This document shows positions 15,840 through 24,727 of a DNA stretch of 64,000 nucleotides, piece after piece; the stretch's first letter is position 1; each line of letters opens with the position of its first letter. A program made the translations under genes and the position numbers. The stretch spans positions 683,501 through 747,500 of the forward strand of contig NZ_CP085876.1 of NCBI RefSeq assembly GCF_013284245.2. Direction: 5' to 3'. The DNA is from Brevibacillus sp. DP1.3A (GTDB taxonomy: Bacteria; Bacillota; Bacilli; Brevibacillales; Brevibacillaceae). The notes below the pieces were generated by a model. That model saw only the letters and a program-made list of their open reading frames with translations, had not been told where the DNA came from and made no database searches.

Positions 15840-15869
15840 TTGTGTAGAGGATGCTCTATTTGATAAAAT
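15840..15869 (+). promoter_or_regulatory. Possible secA promoter
   Basis: TTGTGT (15840-15845) and TAAAAT (15864-15869) are 18 bp apart, with TG one base before the -10 (extended -10). If used, transcription starts near 15876, downstream of the start codon of the small ORF at 15860, which weakens the leader-peptide reading described there. Confidence 0.4.
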
Positions 15870-15994
15870 ATCTTTTTAGAAAGTATTATTTTCGTAGAAT
15901 CGGTATCCTTATTTTATTATCTGGACTCATGCTGGCTTGTGCATTTTTGTTTGGCAGCATATGGAAGGGGTGTCCTCATGTTAGGACTCGTTAA
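15860..15994 (+). CDS. Possible 44-residue membrane leader peptide overlapping secA
   Basis: A TTG-started frame of 44 codons with AGAGG 9 bp upstream. The protein has a basic N terminus ([12 protein letters not shown]), an 18-residue hydrophobic stretch ([18 protein letters not shown]) and the short tail [13 protein letters not shown]. It ends 17 bases inside secA, whose ribosome site GGAAGGGG (15963-15970) lies within it, so translation of one would affect the other. The layout recalls secM-secA of enterobacteria, but no arrest motif can be proven and a T-rich spacer can give hydrophobic translations by chance. A promoter-like sequence inside the first codons argues the other way. Confidence 0.4.
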   Translation: MIKYLFRKYYFRRIGILILLSGLMLACAFLFGSIWKGCPHVRTR

Positions 15995-18497
15995 AAAGAT
16001 ATTCGGCGATAGCAATGAACGTGAAGTAAAGAAAATGTTTAAGCGTGTAGAAAGTATCAACGCGCTGGAACCAACGATTAAGGCACTCTCGGATGACCAA
16101 TTACAGGAGAAGACAGCTGAGTTTAAGGCTCGCTTGGCAAATGGAGAAGAACTGGACAAAATTTTGAATGAAGCGTTTGCGGTTGTACGTGAAGCATCGA
16201 TCCGTGTACTGGGCATGCGTCACTTTGACGTCCAGATGATTGGTGGTATGGTGCTTCAGGAAGGCCGTATCTCCGAGATGAAGACGGGTGAAGGTAAAAC
16301 GCTGGTTGCGACGCTGGCGACATACCTGAATGCTTTGATGGGCAAAGGCGTCCACGTCGTTACCGTGAACGAATACTTGGCTGAGCGTGACTCGACCATC
16401 ATGGGTAGGCTGTATAACTTCCTCGGACTGACAGTCGGTTTGAACAAGAATGGACTGAGCCCTGAAGAAAAACGCGAAGCATACGCGTGTGACATTACGT
16501 ATGGTACGAACAACGAATTTGGTTTCGATTATCTGCGTGACAATATGGTTCTGTACAAGGAACAAATGGTGCAACGTCCGCTCTTCTTCGCTATCATCGA
16601 CGAGGTGGACAGCATTTTGATTGACGAAGCACGTACGCCGTTGATCATCTCCGGTTCTGCTAACAAATCGACAGAGCTGTACTACATCTGCTCGCATTTT
16701 GTGAAACGCCTGGAAGAAGAAAAAGATTTTACAATCGATGAGAAGCTGAAAATCGTCAACCTCTCAGATGAAGGTGTAACCAAAGTCGAACAGGCATTCA
16801 ACATCGACAACCTGTACGATACGGCACATATCACGTTGAACCACCACATTACGGCGGCGTTGAAAGCACAAGTGCTATTCAAGCGCGATGTCGATTATGT
16901 GGTGCAGGAAGGCGAAGTTGTGATCGTTGACGAGTTCACCGGCCGTCTGATGGTTGGACGTCGTTACAGCGATGGCTTGCATCAAGCGATTGAAGCCAAA
17001 GAAGGTCTGCGTGTCCAAAGCGAGAGCATGACACTGGCGACCATTACCTTGCAAAACTACTTCCGTATGTACGAGAAGCTGGCGGGTATGACAGGTACAG
17101 CGAAGACGGAAGAAGAAGAATTCAAAAAGATTTACGGTCTCGACGTTGTGGTTATTCCAACGAATAAGCCAGTACAGCGTGTCGATTCACCTGACCTTGT
17201 TTTCAAAACAGAGGCAGCCAAATATCGTGCGGTTGTAAACGACATTGTCGAGCGTCACAAAAAGGGCCAACCGATCTTGGTAGGTACCATCTCCATCGAA
17301 AACTCGGAGCGCTTGTCCCAAATGCTGAAGCAAAAAGGCGTACCGCATAACGTATTAAACGCGAAGCAACATGAGCGCGAGGCGGAAATCGTTGCACGTG
17401 CAGGTGTGTACGGAGCGGTTACTATTGCGACAAACATGGCGGGTCGTGGTACGGACATTCAGCTTGGCGAAGGTGTTGCGGATGTAGGCGGTCTTCATAT
17501 TATCGGTACAGAACGCCACGAGAGCCGTCGGATTGACAATCAGCTGCGCGGTCGTGCCGGTCGTCAGGGGGACCCGGGTTCATCCCAGTTCTTCCTCTCG
17601 ATGCAAGATGAGCTGATGCGTCGTTTCGGTGCGGACAATATCATGAATATGATGGATCGCCTGGGTATGGAAGAGGATATGCCGATCGAGAGCCGCTTGG
17701 TTACTCGTGCGGTAGAATCCGCGCAGAAGCGTGTAGAGGGATCCAACTTCGATGCACGTAAAGGCGTTCTCCAGTACGACGACGTGATGAATCAGCAGCG
17801 TCTGGTTGTTTACAAACAGCGTAAAGACATCCTGGAACAGGAAAATCTCAGCGATGTTGCTTTAAATATGATCTACGCAGTGATGGAGCGTGCAGTGTCT
17901 CTGCATTGTCCAAAAGAAGAGGTACCAGAGGATTGGGATCTACAAGCAATGGCCGATGCTGCCAATAATGGGTTCCTCCATGAAGAAACGATTACGGCTA
18001 AAATGCTGAAAGGCATGGAAGCAGAAGAAATTCTCGAGCTGTTGAAAGCAGAAGTCGATAAGCAGTACAAACAGCGTGAAGAAGAAATCGGCGAATCGAT
18101 TCGCGAGTTTGAAAAAGTCGTCATTCTGCGTGCTGTCGACAGCAAGTGGATGGATCACATCGATGCAATGGATCAATTGCGTCAAGGGATTCACCTGCGC
18201 GCCTACGCACAAAACGACCCGCTTCGTGAGTACCAGTTCGAAGGATACGAAATGTATCAAGGTATGCTGGCTGCAGTTCAGGAAGAAGTTGCTATGTATA
18301 TCATGAAGGCAGAAGTCAGCCAAAACCTGGAACGTCAGGATGTTATTCGCGGTCAAGGAATCGACCCGGACAACTTGCAAACTTCCGGACCATCTGATCG
18401 TCCAGATCCGGAGACCTCCGGTGATGCTGATCCGAAAAACCGTGCACAGCGTCGCGCTCAGGAGCAGGGACGCAAACGTCAAAATAAGAAACACTAA
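15978..18497 (+). CDS. secA: Preprotein translocase ATPase SecA
   Basis: An 839-residue SecA, the motor that pushes preproteins through SecYEG. Walker A is in [20 protein letters not shown] (split here), Walker B is [20 protein letters not shown], and the second nucleotide-binding fold shows [28 protein letters not shown] and the arginine-finger region [13 protein letters not shown]. The ATG at 15978 with GGAAGGGG 7 bp upstream gives the usual [11 protein letters not shown] start; an earlier in-frame GTG at 15939 was rejected. The C terminus ends in a basic tail ([18 protein letters not shown]) and lacks the Cys-rich SEC-C zinc motif found in many SecA proteins. Confidence 0.98.
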   Translation: MLGLVKKIFGDSNEREVKKMFKRVESINALEPTIKALSDDQLQEKTAEFKARLANGEELDKILNEAFAVVREASIRVLGMRHFDVQMIGGMVLQEGRISEMKTGEGKTLVATLATYLNALMGKGVHVVTVNEYLAERDSTIMGRLYNFLGLTVGLNKNGLSPEEKREAYACDITYGTNNEFGFDYLRDNMVLYKEQMVQRPLFFAIIDEVDSILIDEARTPLIISGSANKSTELYYICSHFVKRLEEEKDFTIDEKLKIVNLSDEGVTKVEQAFNIDNLYDTAHITLNHHITAALKAQVLFKRDVDYVVQEGEVVIVDEFTGRLMVGRRYSDGLHQAIEAKEGLRVQSESMTLATITLQNYFRMYEKLAGMTGTAKTEEEEFKKIYGLDVVVIPTNKPVQRVDSPDLVFKTEAAKYRAVVNDIVERHKKGQPILVGTISIENSERLSQMLKQKGVPHNVLNAKQHEREAEIVARAGVYGAVTIATNMAGRGTDIQLGEGVADVGGLHIIGTERHESRRIDNQLRGRAGRQGDPGSSQFFLSMQDELMRRFGADNIMNMMDRLGMEEDMPIESRLVTRAVESAQKRVEGSNFDARKGVLQYDDVMNQQRLVVYKQRKDILEQENLSDVALNMIYAVMERAVSLHCPKEEVPEDWDLQAMADAANNGFLHEETITAKMLKGMEAEEILELLKAEVDKQYKQREEEIGESIREFEKVVILRAVDSKWMDHIDAMDQLRQGIHLRAYAQNDPLREYQFEGYEMYQGMLAAVQEEVAMYIMKAEVSQNLERQDVIRGQGIDPDNLQTSGPSDRPDPETSGDADPKNRAQRRAQEQGRKRQNKKH

Positions 18498-18508
18498 GCA
18501 AGGACAGA

Positions 18509-18555
18509 ACATTCTTCTCGTATCGGCAAATTCGGTACGAGGGGGATGTTTTTTT
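18509..18555 (+). terminator. Terminator after secA
   Basis: ACATTCTTCTCGTA (18509-18522) pairs with TACGAGGGGGATGT (18536-18549), using some G-T pairs, and is followed by a run of seven T. Confidence 0.8.
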
Positions 18556-18742
18556 CTTGCCCATTCCTAATGCCTTGACAGTATTCGTCCTCATCTATTC
18601 TTCCTCGTCTGATATTAACGATCAATTTGTCTAACACTGGTAAATGTGATCGAACGATTCAAGTGGTAATTATCTGAAAAATAAATAGAATCGTAAGTAC
18701 AACACTTTTACCAAAAATTCACGAAGACGGGGGAATGAACAA

Positions 18743-19204
18743 ATGAGAACGTCAGTGAACGTGATGGGGATACAAACGAAGAATATAATGGAGCGCATTT
18801 CCGTTACTTTAAAAGCAGTGTTAAAGACAGGAAAAGAAAATAAAAAAATACAGCTGATTGAAAAGGAGGAGGGAATCGAATTACCGAGAGTCATCTCAGC
18901 GCAAGACCCGGTCTTTGAGGACAAGCGACTGATAGAGGAAATTCCGGAGCCAAATTGGAATGAGGCCTTGATTGCACCGCCGAATGGAATGGTGGATCGA
19001 ACACGTGAAAGTCCGCTAGCCAAAAAATATCGAAAAACACACAACTGGAAGCGACAAGCCTTCATCAAGCAAGCTTACCAGCTGAAAGCAAGCGAAGCTC
19101 GGCGTACCCATCTCTATCTGGTTACCGCACCACAGGCGGATAATAAACAACCACATGAAATCCGAGACCTGAGATCCTCGCCATCACCACCGGTGGCAAC
19201 GTGA
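18743..19204 (+). CDS. Unknown protein between secA and prfB
   Basis: A 153-residue frame that resembles no family I recognise. The ATG has GGGGGA 8 bp upstream, and a perfect -35 TTGACA occurs at 18575-18580 with a weak TATTCT 15 bp on. The first 40 residues are mixed hydrophobic and basic, the middle is rich in Pro and acidic residues (IEEIPEPNWNEALIAPP), and the region SPLAKKYRKTHNWKRQAFIK is strongly basic. There is no signal peptide or membrane segment. In B. subtilis secA and prfB are adjacent, so this is an insertion into a conserved pair. It could be a lineage-specific protein or, less likely, a spurious frame. Confidence 0.5.
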   Translation: MRTSVNVMGIQTKNIMERISVTLKAVLKTGKENKKIQLIEKEEGIELPRVISAQDPVFEDKRLIEEIPEPNWNEALIAPPNGMVDRTRESPLAKKYRKTHNWKRQAFIKQAYQLKASEARRTHLYLVTAPQADNKQPHEIRDLRSSPSPPVAT

Positions 19205-19253
19205 CAAAGTGTAGCGGCGAAGTCCCTTTTCTAAACGTGACAAGCTGCCGTAT

Positions 19254-19281
19254 TTGCGCATCTGGCAAATTACGTTACAAT
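19254..19281 (+). promoter_or_regulatory. Possible prfB promoter
   Basis: TTGCGC (19254-19259) and TACAAT (19276-19281) are 16 bp apart, 38 bp before the prfB start codon. Confidence 0.5.
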
Positions 19282-19318
19282 AAAACATAGCTTACGTAAA
19301 GAGAAGGTGATTCGCAAC

Positions 19319-20432
19319 ATGGCATTAATCGATATTGCGGACATCAAACAAGAGATGTCTAGCATGGCTAAGCGTTTAGCGGATATTAGGGGGTCTCTTT
19401 GACCTCCCAGTAAAGCAGGAACGAATTGGTGAACTGGAAGAGCGCATGTTGGCACCCGATTTTTGGGATGACAATGATGCAGCGCAGAAGACAATCAGTG
19501 AACTGAATGCAATCAAAAGCCTCGTAGAGACGATGACCAAGCTGGATTCTCAGTATGAGGATCTCCAGGTAATGCTGGAGCTCGTCATCGAAGAAGGGGA
19601 TTCATCCCTCATTCAAGATCTGTATGACAGTACGCAGGAGCTGCGGAAGTCATTTGAGAGCTTTGAGCTGGAATTGCTTTTGAGTGATGAATACGACAAA
19701 AACAACGCCATTCTGGAGCTACATCCGGGAGCGGGTGGTACAGAGTCCCAGGATTGGGCGTCCATGCTTCTACGTATGTATACACGTTGGGGGGATGCCA
19801 AGGGCTTCAAGGTTGAAACATTGGACTATTTGCCTGGCGATGAAGCCGGTGTAAAAAGTGTCACTCTCCTCATTAAGGGCTACAATGCGTATGGCTACCT
19901 CAAATCAGAAAAAGGGGTTCATCGTCTTGTGCGGATATCTCCGTTTGATGCCTCTGGACGTCGTCACACATCGTTTGTGTCTTGCAACGTCCTGCCGGAG
20001 ATCGAAGACGATAATGCGGTAGACATACGTACAGAAGACCTGAAAGTCGATACGTATCGTTCCAGTGGTGCGGGTGGTCAGCATATCAACACGACTGACT
20101 CCGCTGTACGGATTACTCACTTGCCTTCTGGAATTGTGGTGACGTGTCAAACAGAACGCTCCCAGATTAAAAACCGGGAGCGTGCGATGAAGATGCTGAC
20201 GGCACGACTGTTTGAGAAAAAACGGGAAGAACAAGAGAAAACGTTGGCCGCGATTCAAGGTGAACAAAAAGATATTGCATGGGGCAGCCAAATTCGTTCC
20301 TATGTCTTCCACCCATACAGTCTGGTAAAAGACCACCGGACGAATATGGAGGTAGGAAACGTTCAAGCAGTCATGGATGGTGATATTGATTCGTTTATCG
20401 ATGCCTATCTGCGCGCGCAGATTAATCGTTAA
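19319..20432 (+). CDS. prfB: Peptide chain release factor 2, with programmed +1 frameshift
   Basis: RF2 recognises UGA and UAA stops and releases the finished peptide. The gene is read in two frames: 27 codons from ATG 19319 to an in-frame TGA at 19400-19402, then a +1 shift onto GAC at 19401 and 343 further codons, giving about 370 residues. The SPF codon-recognition motif ([15 protein letters not shown]) and the catalytic GGQ ([16 protein letters not shown]) are both intact. The ribosome site is GAAGGTGA at 19303-19310. The 3' end overlaps the convergent kinase gene by 11 bp. Confidence 0.97.
19388..19403 (+). promoter_or_regulatory. RF2 autoregulatory frameshift site
   Basis: AGGGGG (19388-19393) acts as an internal Shine-Dalgarno element three bases before the slippery CTT TGA C (19397-19403). 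When RF2 is scarce the ribosome pauses at TGA and slips +1, restoring full-length RF2. It matches the classic element closely. Confidence 0.96.
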
Positions 20433-21858
20433 ACGAAACAGAAGGCTTCAAGGCTTTTGGTATGGAAATCGATACGGTGGTTCCTTTGCCGACATCGCTG
20501 GCGATGTTGATTGTACCGCCGTGATCGCGAATAATTTTTGTGCTTACCATTAACCCCAAGCCAGTTCCTGTTTCTTTTGTACTATAAAAAAGCTCTCCTA
20601 ATCGGGGAAGTAGCTCAGCAGGGATGCCTTGTCCTTGATCGCTGATTCGGATGATAACATCGGAAGAGCGCTCTACAACCTTGATTGTGAGATTTCCACC
20701 TAACGGCATGGCTTCCATGCCGTTTTTTATGATGTTTATGAAGACTTGCTTGATTTGATATTCCTCACACAAGATGAGGGACGTGACTTGCGGAAAATCA
20801 GTAAGAATGGATACATTTTTAAGAAGTGCTTGTGGTTCCAAAAGCTTAATGACAGACAAAAGCAATGGCAAAAGGCCATTGGGAGCAAATCGCAACGCTT
20901 GCGGCTTCGCCATTATCAAGAGCTCACTGGTAATCGAAGTGATCCGGTCGATTTCGGATCGCATAATTTGCAAGTATTGCTGATTGGCGAACTCGTCGCC
21001 TTCCATGAGTTGAATAAACCCTTTCAAGGCCGTAAGTGGATTGCGAATTTCATGGGCGATTCCCGCGGCAAGCTCTCCTAGAACCGACAGCTTGTCAGAG
21101 TAACGAAGCAAATCCTCTGATTGCCGACGTTCTGTAATATCACGTGCCACAAAAACCGTGCTGAGAATATGACCGTACGAACAAATGTCAGGTGTTCCTT
21201 TCACATCGAATAGCAACATTCTTCCGTCTGGGTGCAGATAATGGTACTCGGCGTCGAGTGTGATCTTCTGCTTCATCATTTGAGCAAAATCGCTCTTTGC
21301 GTTGGTTACTTGGTCAGGATGAATTAAGATCGAAAAATGCTGATTGATCACTTGATCAATCGTGAGACCAGTAACCGCCTGAACAGAAGGGGAAGCGTAG
21401 GTAATAATTCCATCCACATTTACAATAAAAATCAAATCCATAATGTTTTCAGATATTAACCGAAAGTTCTCTTGCATCTGGTGAAGAGCCTCTTCCACTT
21501 TCTTTTGCTGCGTGATGTTTTTCGCAATGGAATAGCGACTAATAATTTCGCCGTTTTGAAAAATGGGAAAGCTGGAAGCGATAATATCTACAACCTGCCC
21601 GTTTTTATGGCGCAACTGATAATGCTTATTTTTTCGGATTCTTGCAGAGAGGATTTGTTGTTGTTCCTTACTGTCGAGACCTTCTGTAGAAGCGAGAATT
21701 TCCCAAATTTGCATGTGCAGCAATTCTTGAGAGGTGTATCCTACCAATGCTTCACCAGCAGCGTTTACTCCTGTGAATCTGCCCTGCATGTCGAACATGA
21801 AAACAGCGTCAGGATTGTTGTGGAAGAGAGATGTATATAACTGTATCTGCGTGCCCAT
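20422..21858 (-). CDS. PAS-domain sensor histidine kinase (KinA/KinE-like)
   Basis: A 478-residue cytosolic sensor kinase. Two PAS domains lie at about residues 8-118 ([20 protein letters not shown]) and 130-245 ([19 protein letters not shown]), each ending in a PAC-like DITERR or NITQQKK. The phosphoacceptor His269 is in [18 protein letters not shown], and the ATPase part has the N box [17 protein letters not shown] and [18 protein letters not shown]. No membrane segments or adjacent response regulator were found, so it is an orphan of the kind that feeds the sporulation phosphorelay; that role is inference. The gene is convergent with prfB and shares its last 11 bp. Confidence 0.93.
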   Translation of the reverse strand: MGTQIQLYTSLFHNNPDAVFMFDMQGRFTGVNAAGEALVGYTSQELLHMQIWEILASTEGLDSKEQQQILSARIRKNKHYQLRHKNGQVVDIIASSFPIFQNGEIISRYSIAKNITQQKKVEEALHQMQENFRLISENIMDLIFIVNVDGIITYASPSVQAVTGLTIDQVINQHFSILIHPDQVTNAKSDFAQMMKQKITLDAEYHYLHPDGRMLLFDVKGTPDICSYGHILSTVFVARDITERRQSEDLLRYSDKLSVLGELAAGIAHEIRNPLTALKGFIQLMEGDEFANQQYLQIMRSEIDRITSITSELLIMAKPQALRFAPNGLLPLLLSVIKLLEPQALLKNVSILTDFPQVTSLILCEEYQIKQVFINIIKNGMEAMPLGGNLTIKVVERSSDVIIRISDQGQGIPAELLPRLGELFYSTKETGTGLGLMVSTKIIRDHGGTINIASDVGKGTTVSISIPKALKPSVSFND

Positions 21859-22001
21859 ACCTATCCGCCTCTCTGTTGCTACTTGCTACCTTTGAATCGT
21901 TCGCTGTAGAAAGGAAAAATCCTACCGGACAAAAGTCCGTATTCTTAATTATGTTATACTTCATGAAAGAACAAGGTCATGAAAAAGGAGAGGAACCGTC
22001 C

Positions 22002-22271
22002 ATGTTGTATGCTGCATTTTTGCCAATCGTGAATCAAGAGTTGAATGCTCAAGTAAGACCTGCGCATCTAACGTATATCAATGAATTGTACAAGCAGGGG
22101 AAAGTGTTCATGGCAGGACCCTTCACAGATAAGCTTGGCGGATTGGTTATTTACAAAGCGGATTCTCTAGAAGAAGCTCGCAAATTGGCTGAGGCTGATC
22201 CAGTTGTCGTGGAAGGCGCACGGACGTTGGAGTTGCGTGAATGGAGCCCGTTAGAGTTTCCTTTGTCCTAA
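22002..22271 (+). CDS. YciI-like protein
   Basis: An 89-residue protein of the YciI fold (dimeric alpha-beta). The conserved HLTYINELYKQGKVFMAGPF includes the His of the family active site, and AEADPVVVEGARTLELREW is the usual second half. The biochemical function of most YciI proteins is unknown; some act as dehalogenase-like or small-ligand-binding proteins. The ATG at 22002 has AAAGGAGAGG 8 bp upstream; a much longer in-frame reading from 21831 was rejected because it passes a promoter-like TGTTATACT at 21952-21960 without a ribosome site. Confidence 0.82.
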   Translation: MLYAAFLPIVNQELNAQVRPAHLTYINELYKQGKVFMAGPFTDKLGGLVIYKADSLEEARKLAEADPVVVEGARTLELREWSPLEFPLS

Positions 22272-22347
22272 ATGGCTGTAGCAAGAATGAGAAGTGGTAG
22301 TCGGAGGCATACTTAGCGAAGAAATCCGAAAAAAGGAGGGAACAGCC

Positions 22348-22728
22348 TTGAAACGTATTCCACTCGTTTTGACAGCGGCTGTACTCGCATTCTCGCTAAG
22401 TGCCTGTGGTGGCGGAAATCAGCAAACACAGCCGCCAGCCAATCAACCGGCAACAGAGGCTCCGGCTACAGAAACTCCGCCAGCCACGACACCATCTGGC
22501 AGCTATGATGCAGCAACTGCAGAAACCATGTACAAAAATACCTGTTCAGGCTGCCACGGCCAGACGTTGGAAGGGGCAGTTGGACCGAACTTGCAAAAGA
22601 TCGGCGGTCAGTTGAACAAGGACGAGATCATGGGCATTTTGGAAAAAGGAAAAGGATCAATGCCTCCGGGTCTCGTCAAAGGAAAAGATGCAGAAAACAT
22701 CGCTGCATGGTTAGCGGACAAAAAGTAA
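22348..22728 (+). CDS. Membrane-anchored c-type cytochrome (c-551 type lipoprotein)
   Basis: A 126-residue lipoprotein cytochrome. The signal ends at the lipobox SLSAC, then comes a Pro/Thr/Ala-rich linker of about 25 residues, then a small heme domain with the attachment site CSGCH and the likely axial Met in GKGSMPPGLV. This layout matches Bacillus cytochrome c-551 (CccB) proteins, which carry electrons on the outer face of the membrane. The TTG start has AAAAGGAGGG 6 bp upstream; earlier in-frame starts lack one. A terminator follows, and argC begins on a new transcript. Confidence 0.87.
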   Translation: MKRIPLVLTAAVLAFSLSACGGGNQQTQPPANQPATEAPATETPPATTPSGSYDAATAETMYKNTCSGCHGQTLEGAVGPNLQKIGGQLNKDEIMGILEKGKGSMPPGLVKGKDAENIAAWLADKK

Positions 22729-22743
22729 ACAGGGCAACAAACC

Positions 22744-22771
22744 AGCGCTCGAGCATTCGGGCGCTTTTTTC
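22744..22771 (+). terminator. Terminator after cytochrome gene
   Basis: AGCGCTCGA (22744-22752) pairs with TCGGGCGCT (22757-22765) through one G-T pair, followed by TTTTTTC. Confidence 0.8.
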
Positions 22772-22825
22772 TTTGGACCTAAAAAAGTTTTTCTGTTGTA
22801 TTCTATATGGATTTTTATTATTATT

Positions 22826-22843
22826 CATGTATAAAAATACAGG
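22826..22843 (+). promoter_or_regulatory. Arginine repressor (AhrC/ArgR) box upstream of argC
   Basis: CATGTATAAAAATACAGG matches the Bacillus ARG box CATGAATAAAAATKCAAK at 15 of 18 positions. It lies 21 bp before the argC start codon, where repressor would block transcription when arginine is plentiful. Confidence 0.75.
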
Positions 22844-22864
22844 ACTGAATAAAGGGGAGAGAGT

Positions 22865-23905
22865 ATGGTTCGGGTCGGGATTGTTGGAGCAACGGGGTAT
22901 GGTGGCGCGGAGTTGATCCGTCTTTTGGCTGGGCATCCGCATGTTGAGATTGCCAATTTATATTCAAGTTCATCAGAAGGAGAAAGCTTAGAAAAATCGT
23001 TTCCACATGCAGCTGGGCTCGGATTGCCCACATTGTCACCGATTGATGCAGACAGCATGAGCGGTGTGAACGATTTGATCTTCCTCGCTACGCCTGCGGG
23101 AGTAAGTAGCGGGCTGTCTCCAAAGCTGGTCGAAAAAGGCGTAAAGGTCATTGATTTATCTGGGGATTTTCGTCTAGAAAACGGTGCGGTCTACCAAACG
23201 TGGTACAAACATGAGCCGGCCCCTTCCCAATGGGTAGAAACAGCGGTTTATGGTTTAAGCGAGTGGAATCAAGAGCAAGTGGCAGGTGCCAGTCTCATAG
23301 CAAATCCAGGCTGCTATCCAACTGCTACGCTCCTTGCCCTGCTTCCGCTGGTGAAGACAGGCTGGGTGCAGCCTAACAGCTGGATCGTCGATGCCAAATC
23401 AGGTGTGTCCGGTGCTGGACGTGGAGTATCGCTCGGTGTTCATTACAGCGAGATTAATGAGAGCATTCATGCATATAAAGTTGCGAATCATCAGCATACA
23501 CCAGAGATTGAACAGGAGCTGCAAAAACAAAGCGGGGAAGAGACGCTTGTTCAATTTACGCCACATCTGGTACCGATGACCCGAGGGATTTTAGTCACGG
23601 CTTACGGACAACTAACCACTGATGTCACACAAGCACAAATCCAGGAGCTATACGAAGCTACTTATGCGGATAAGCCTTTTGTGCGTGTACGTCCTGCAGG
23701 CAGTCATCCACATACGAAAGAAGTTTATGGTTCCAATTACTGCGATATCGCTATTCATGTTGATCAGCGCACGAAGCGTGTTATTTTGCTGTCAGTAATC
23801 GATAACATGATGAAGGGCGCAGCTGGTCAAGCTGTGCAAAACATGAATGCCATGTTTGATTTGCCTGAGAAAACGGGCTTGCCGCTTGTACCCGTGTACC
23901 CGTAG
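22865..23905 (+). CDS. argC: N-acetyl-gamma-glutamyl-phosphate reductase
   Basis: A 346-residue ArgC, which reduces N-acetylglutamyl phosphate with NADPH in arginine synthesis. The nucleotide motif is VGIVGATGYGGAELIRLL, the active-site Cys is in LIANPGCYPTATLLALLP, and the catalytic His region is NHQHTPEIEQEL. AAGGGGAGAG precedes the ATG. It is the first gene of argC-argB-argD under an ARG box. Confidence 0.97.
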   Translation: MVRVGIVGATGYGGAELIRLLAGHPHVEIANLYSSSSEGESLEKSFPHAAGLGLPTLSPIDADSMSGVNDLIFLATPAGVSSGLSPKLVEKGVKVIDLSGDFRLENGAVYQTWYKHEPAPSQWVETAVYGLSEWNQEQVAGASLIANPGCYPTATLLALLPLVKTGWVQPNSWIVDAKSGVSGAGRGVSLGVHYSEINESIHAYKVANHQHTPEIEQELQKQSGEETLVQFTPHLVPMTRGILVTAYGQLTTDVTQAQIQELYEATYADKPFVRVRPAGSHPHTKEVYGSNYCDIAIHVDQRTKRVILLSVIDNMMKGAAGQAVQNMNAMFDLPEKTGLPLVPVYP

Positions 23906-23918
23906 AGGAGGAGAGCAG

Positions 23919-24716
23919 ATGCAAGGAATTGTCGTGATCAAATGTGGCGGTAGCACCATGGATCAGCTACCTGACTCCTTCTTTCAGGCGATTGCCGGAC
24001 TGCAGGCGCAAGGACAAGAGATCGTCATCGTCCATGGGGGCGGACCAGCCATTAACAGTCTGCTCGATCGAGTTCAGATCACTCCGCAATTTGTCGATGG
24101 GCTTCGTGTTACCTGCGAGGACACGCTGCGTGTTGTAGAGATGGTCTTGTGCGGTAGTATCAATAAGACACTGGTAAAAAGGCTGACGCAGGCAGGAGCC
24201 AAGGCATGGGGAGTTAGTGGCATCGATGGTCAGACTCTTTTGGCAACAAAAACTTCAAAGCCACTCGGATGGGTAGGGGAAATCAAGAAGGCTGATACGA
24301 CCATTCCGAAAGCGATTCTTGGGCAGGGCTATGTCCCGGTGATTGCTCCCCTTTCCGTTAGTAAAGATGGCACAGAGACATTTAATGTCAATGCTGATGT
24401 AGCCGCAGGAGCGATTGCAGCAGCACTTAGCGCCGAAAAACTGATCATGGTGACTGACGTTCCGGGCATCATGCAACCTCAGCCAGACGGAACCAAGGTA
24501 GTAGTGCCAGCCACAAGTGCAGAAGAGATTCAGAGAATGATTCGGGCAGAGATTATTACTGGTGGAATGATTCCGAAGGTTCAGGCAGCTCTCGACGCTC
24601 TCGGACAGGGTGTGGAGCAGGTTGTCATCTGCCGGGGAACCGCTGAAGATCTGCTCGGTGTTTGTGCGGGGCAGGCAGTTGGGACAACCGTTCGTATGAA
24701 TGTTAATTACGCTTAG
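23919..24716 (+). CDS. argB: Acetylglutamate kinase
   Basis: A 265-residue amino acid kinase that phosphorylates N-acetylglutamate. Motifs include VVIKCGGSTMDQL, EIVIVHGGGPAINSLL, the substrate loop FVDGLRVTCEDTLRVVEMVL, FNVNADVAAGAIAAAL and ITGGMIPKVQAALDAL. The ATG at 23919 follows AGAGGAGGAGAG and lies 13 bp after argC; the longer frame starting inside argC was rejected. It lacks the N-terminal helix found in arginine-inhibited hexameric kinases, so feedback by arginine may be weak; that is inference. Confidence 0.96.
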   Translation: MQGIVVIKCGGSTMDQLPDSFFQAIAGLQAQGQEIVIVHGGGPAINSLLDRVQITPQFVDGLRVTCEDTLRVVEMVLCGSINKTLVKRLTQAGAKAWGVSGIDGQTLLATKTSKPLGWVGEIKKADTTIPKAILGQGYVPVIAPLSVSKDGTETFNVNADVAAGAIAAALSAEKLIMVTDVPGIMQPQPDGTKVVVPATSAEEIQRMIRAEIITGGMIPKVQAALDALGQGVEQVVICRGTAEDLLGVCAGQAVGTTVRMNVNYA

Positions 24717-24727
24717 GTGGGAGGGAA

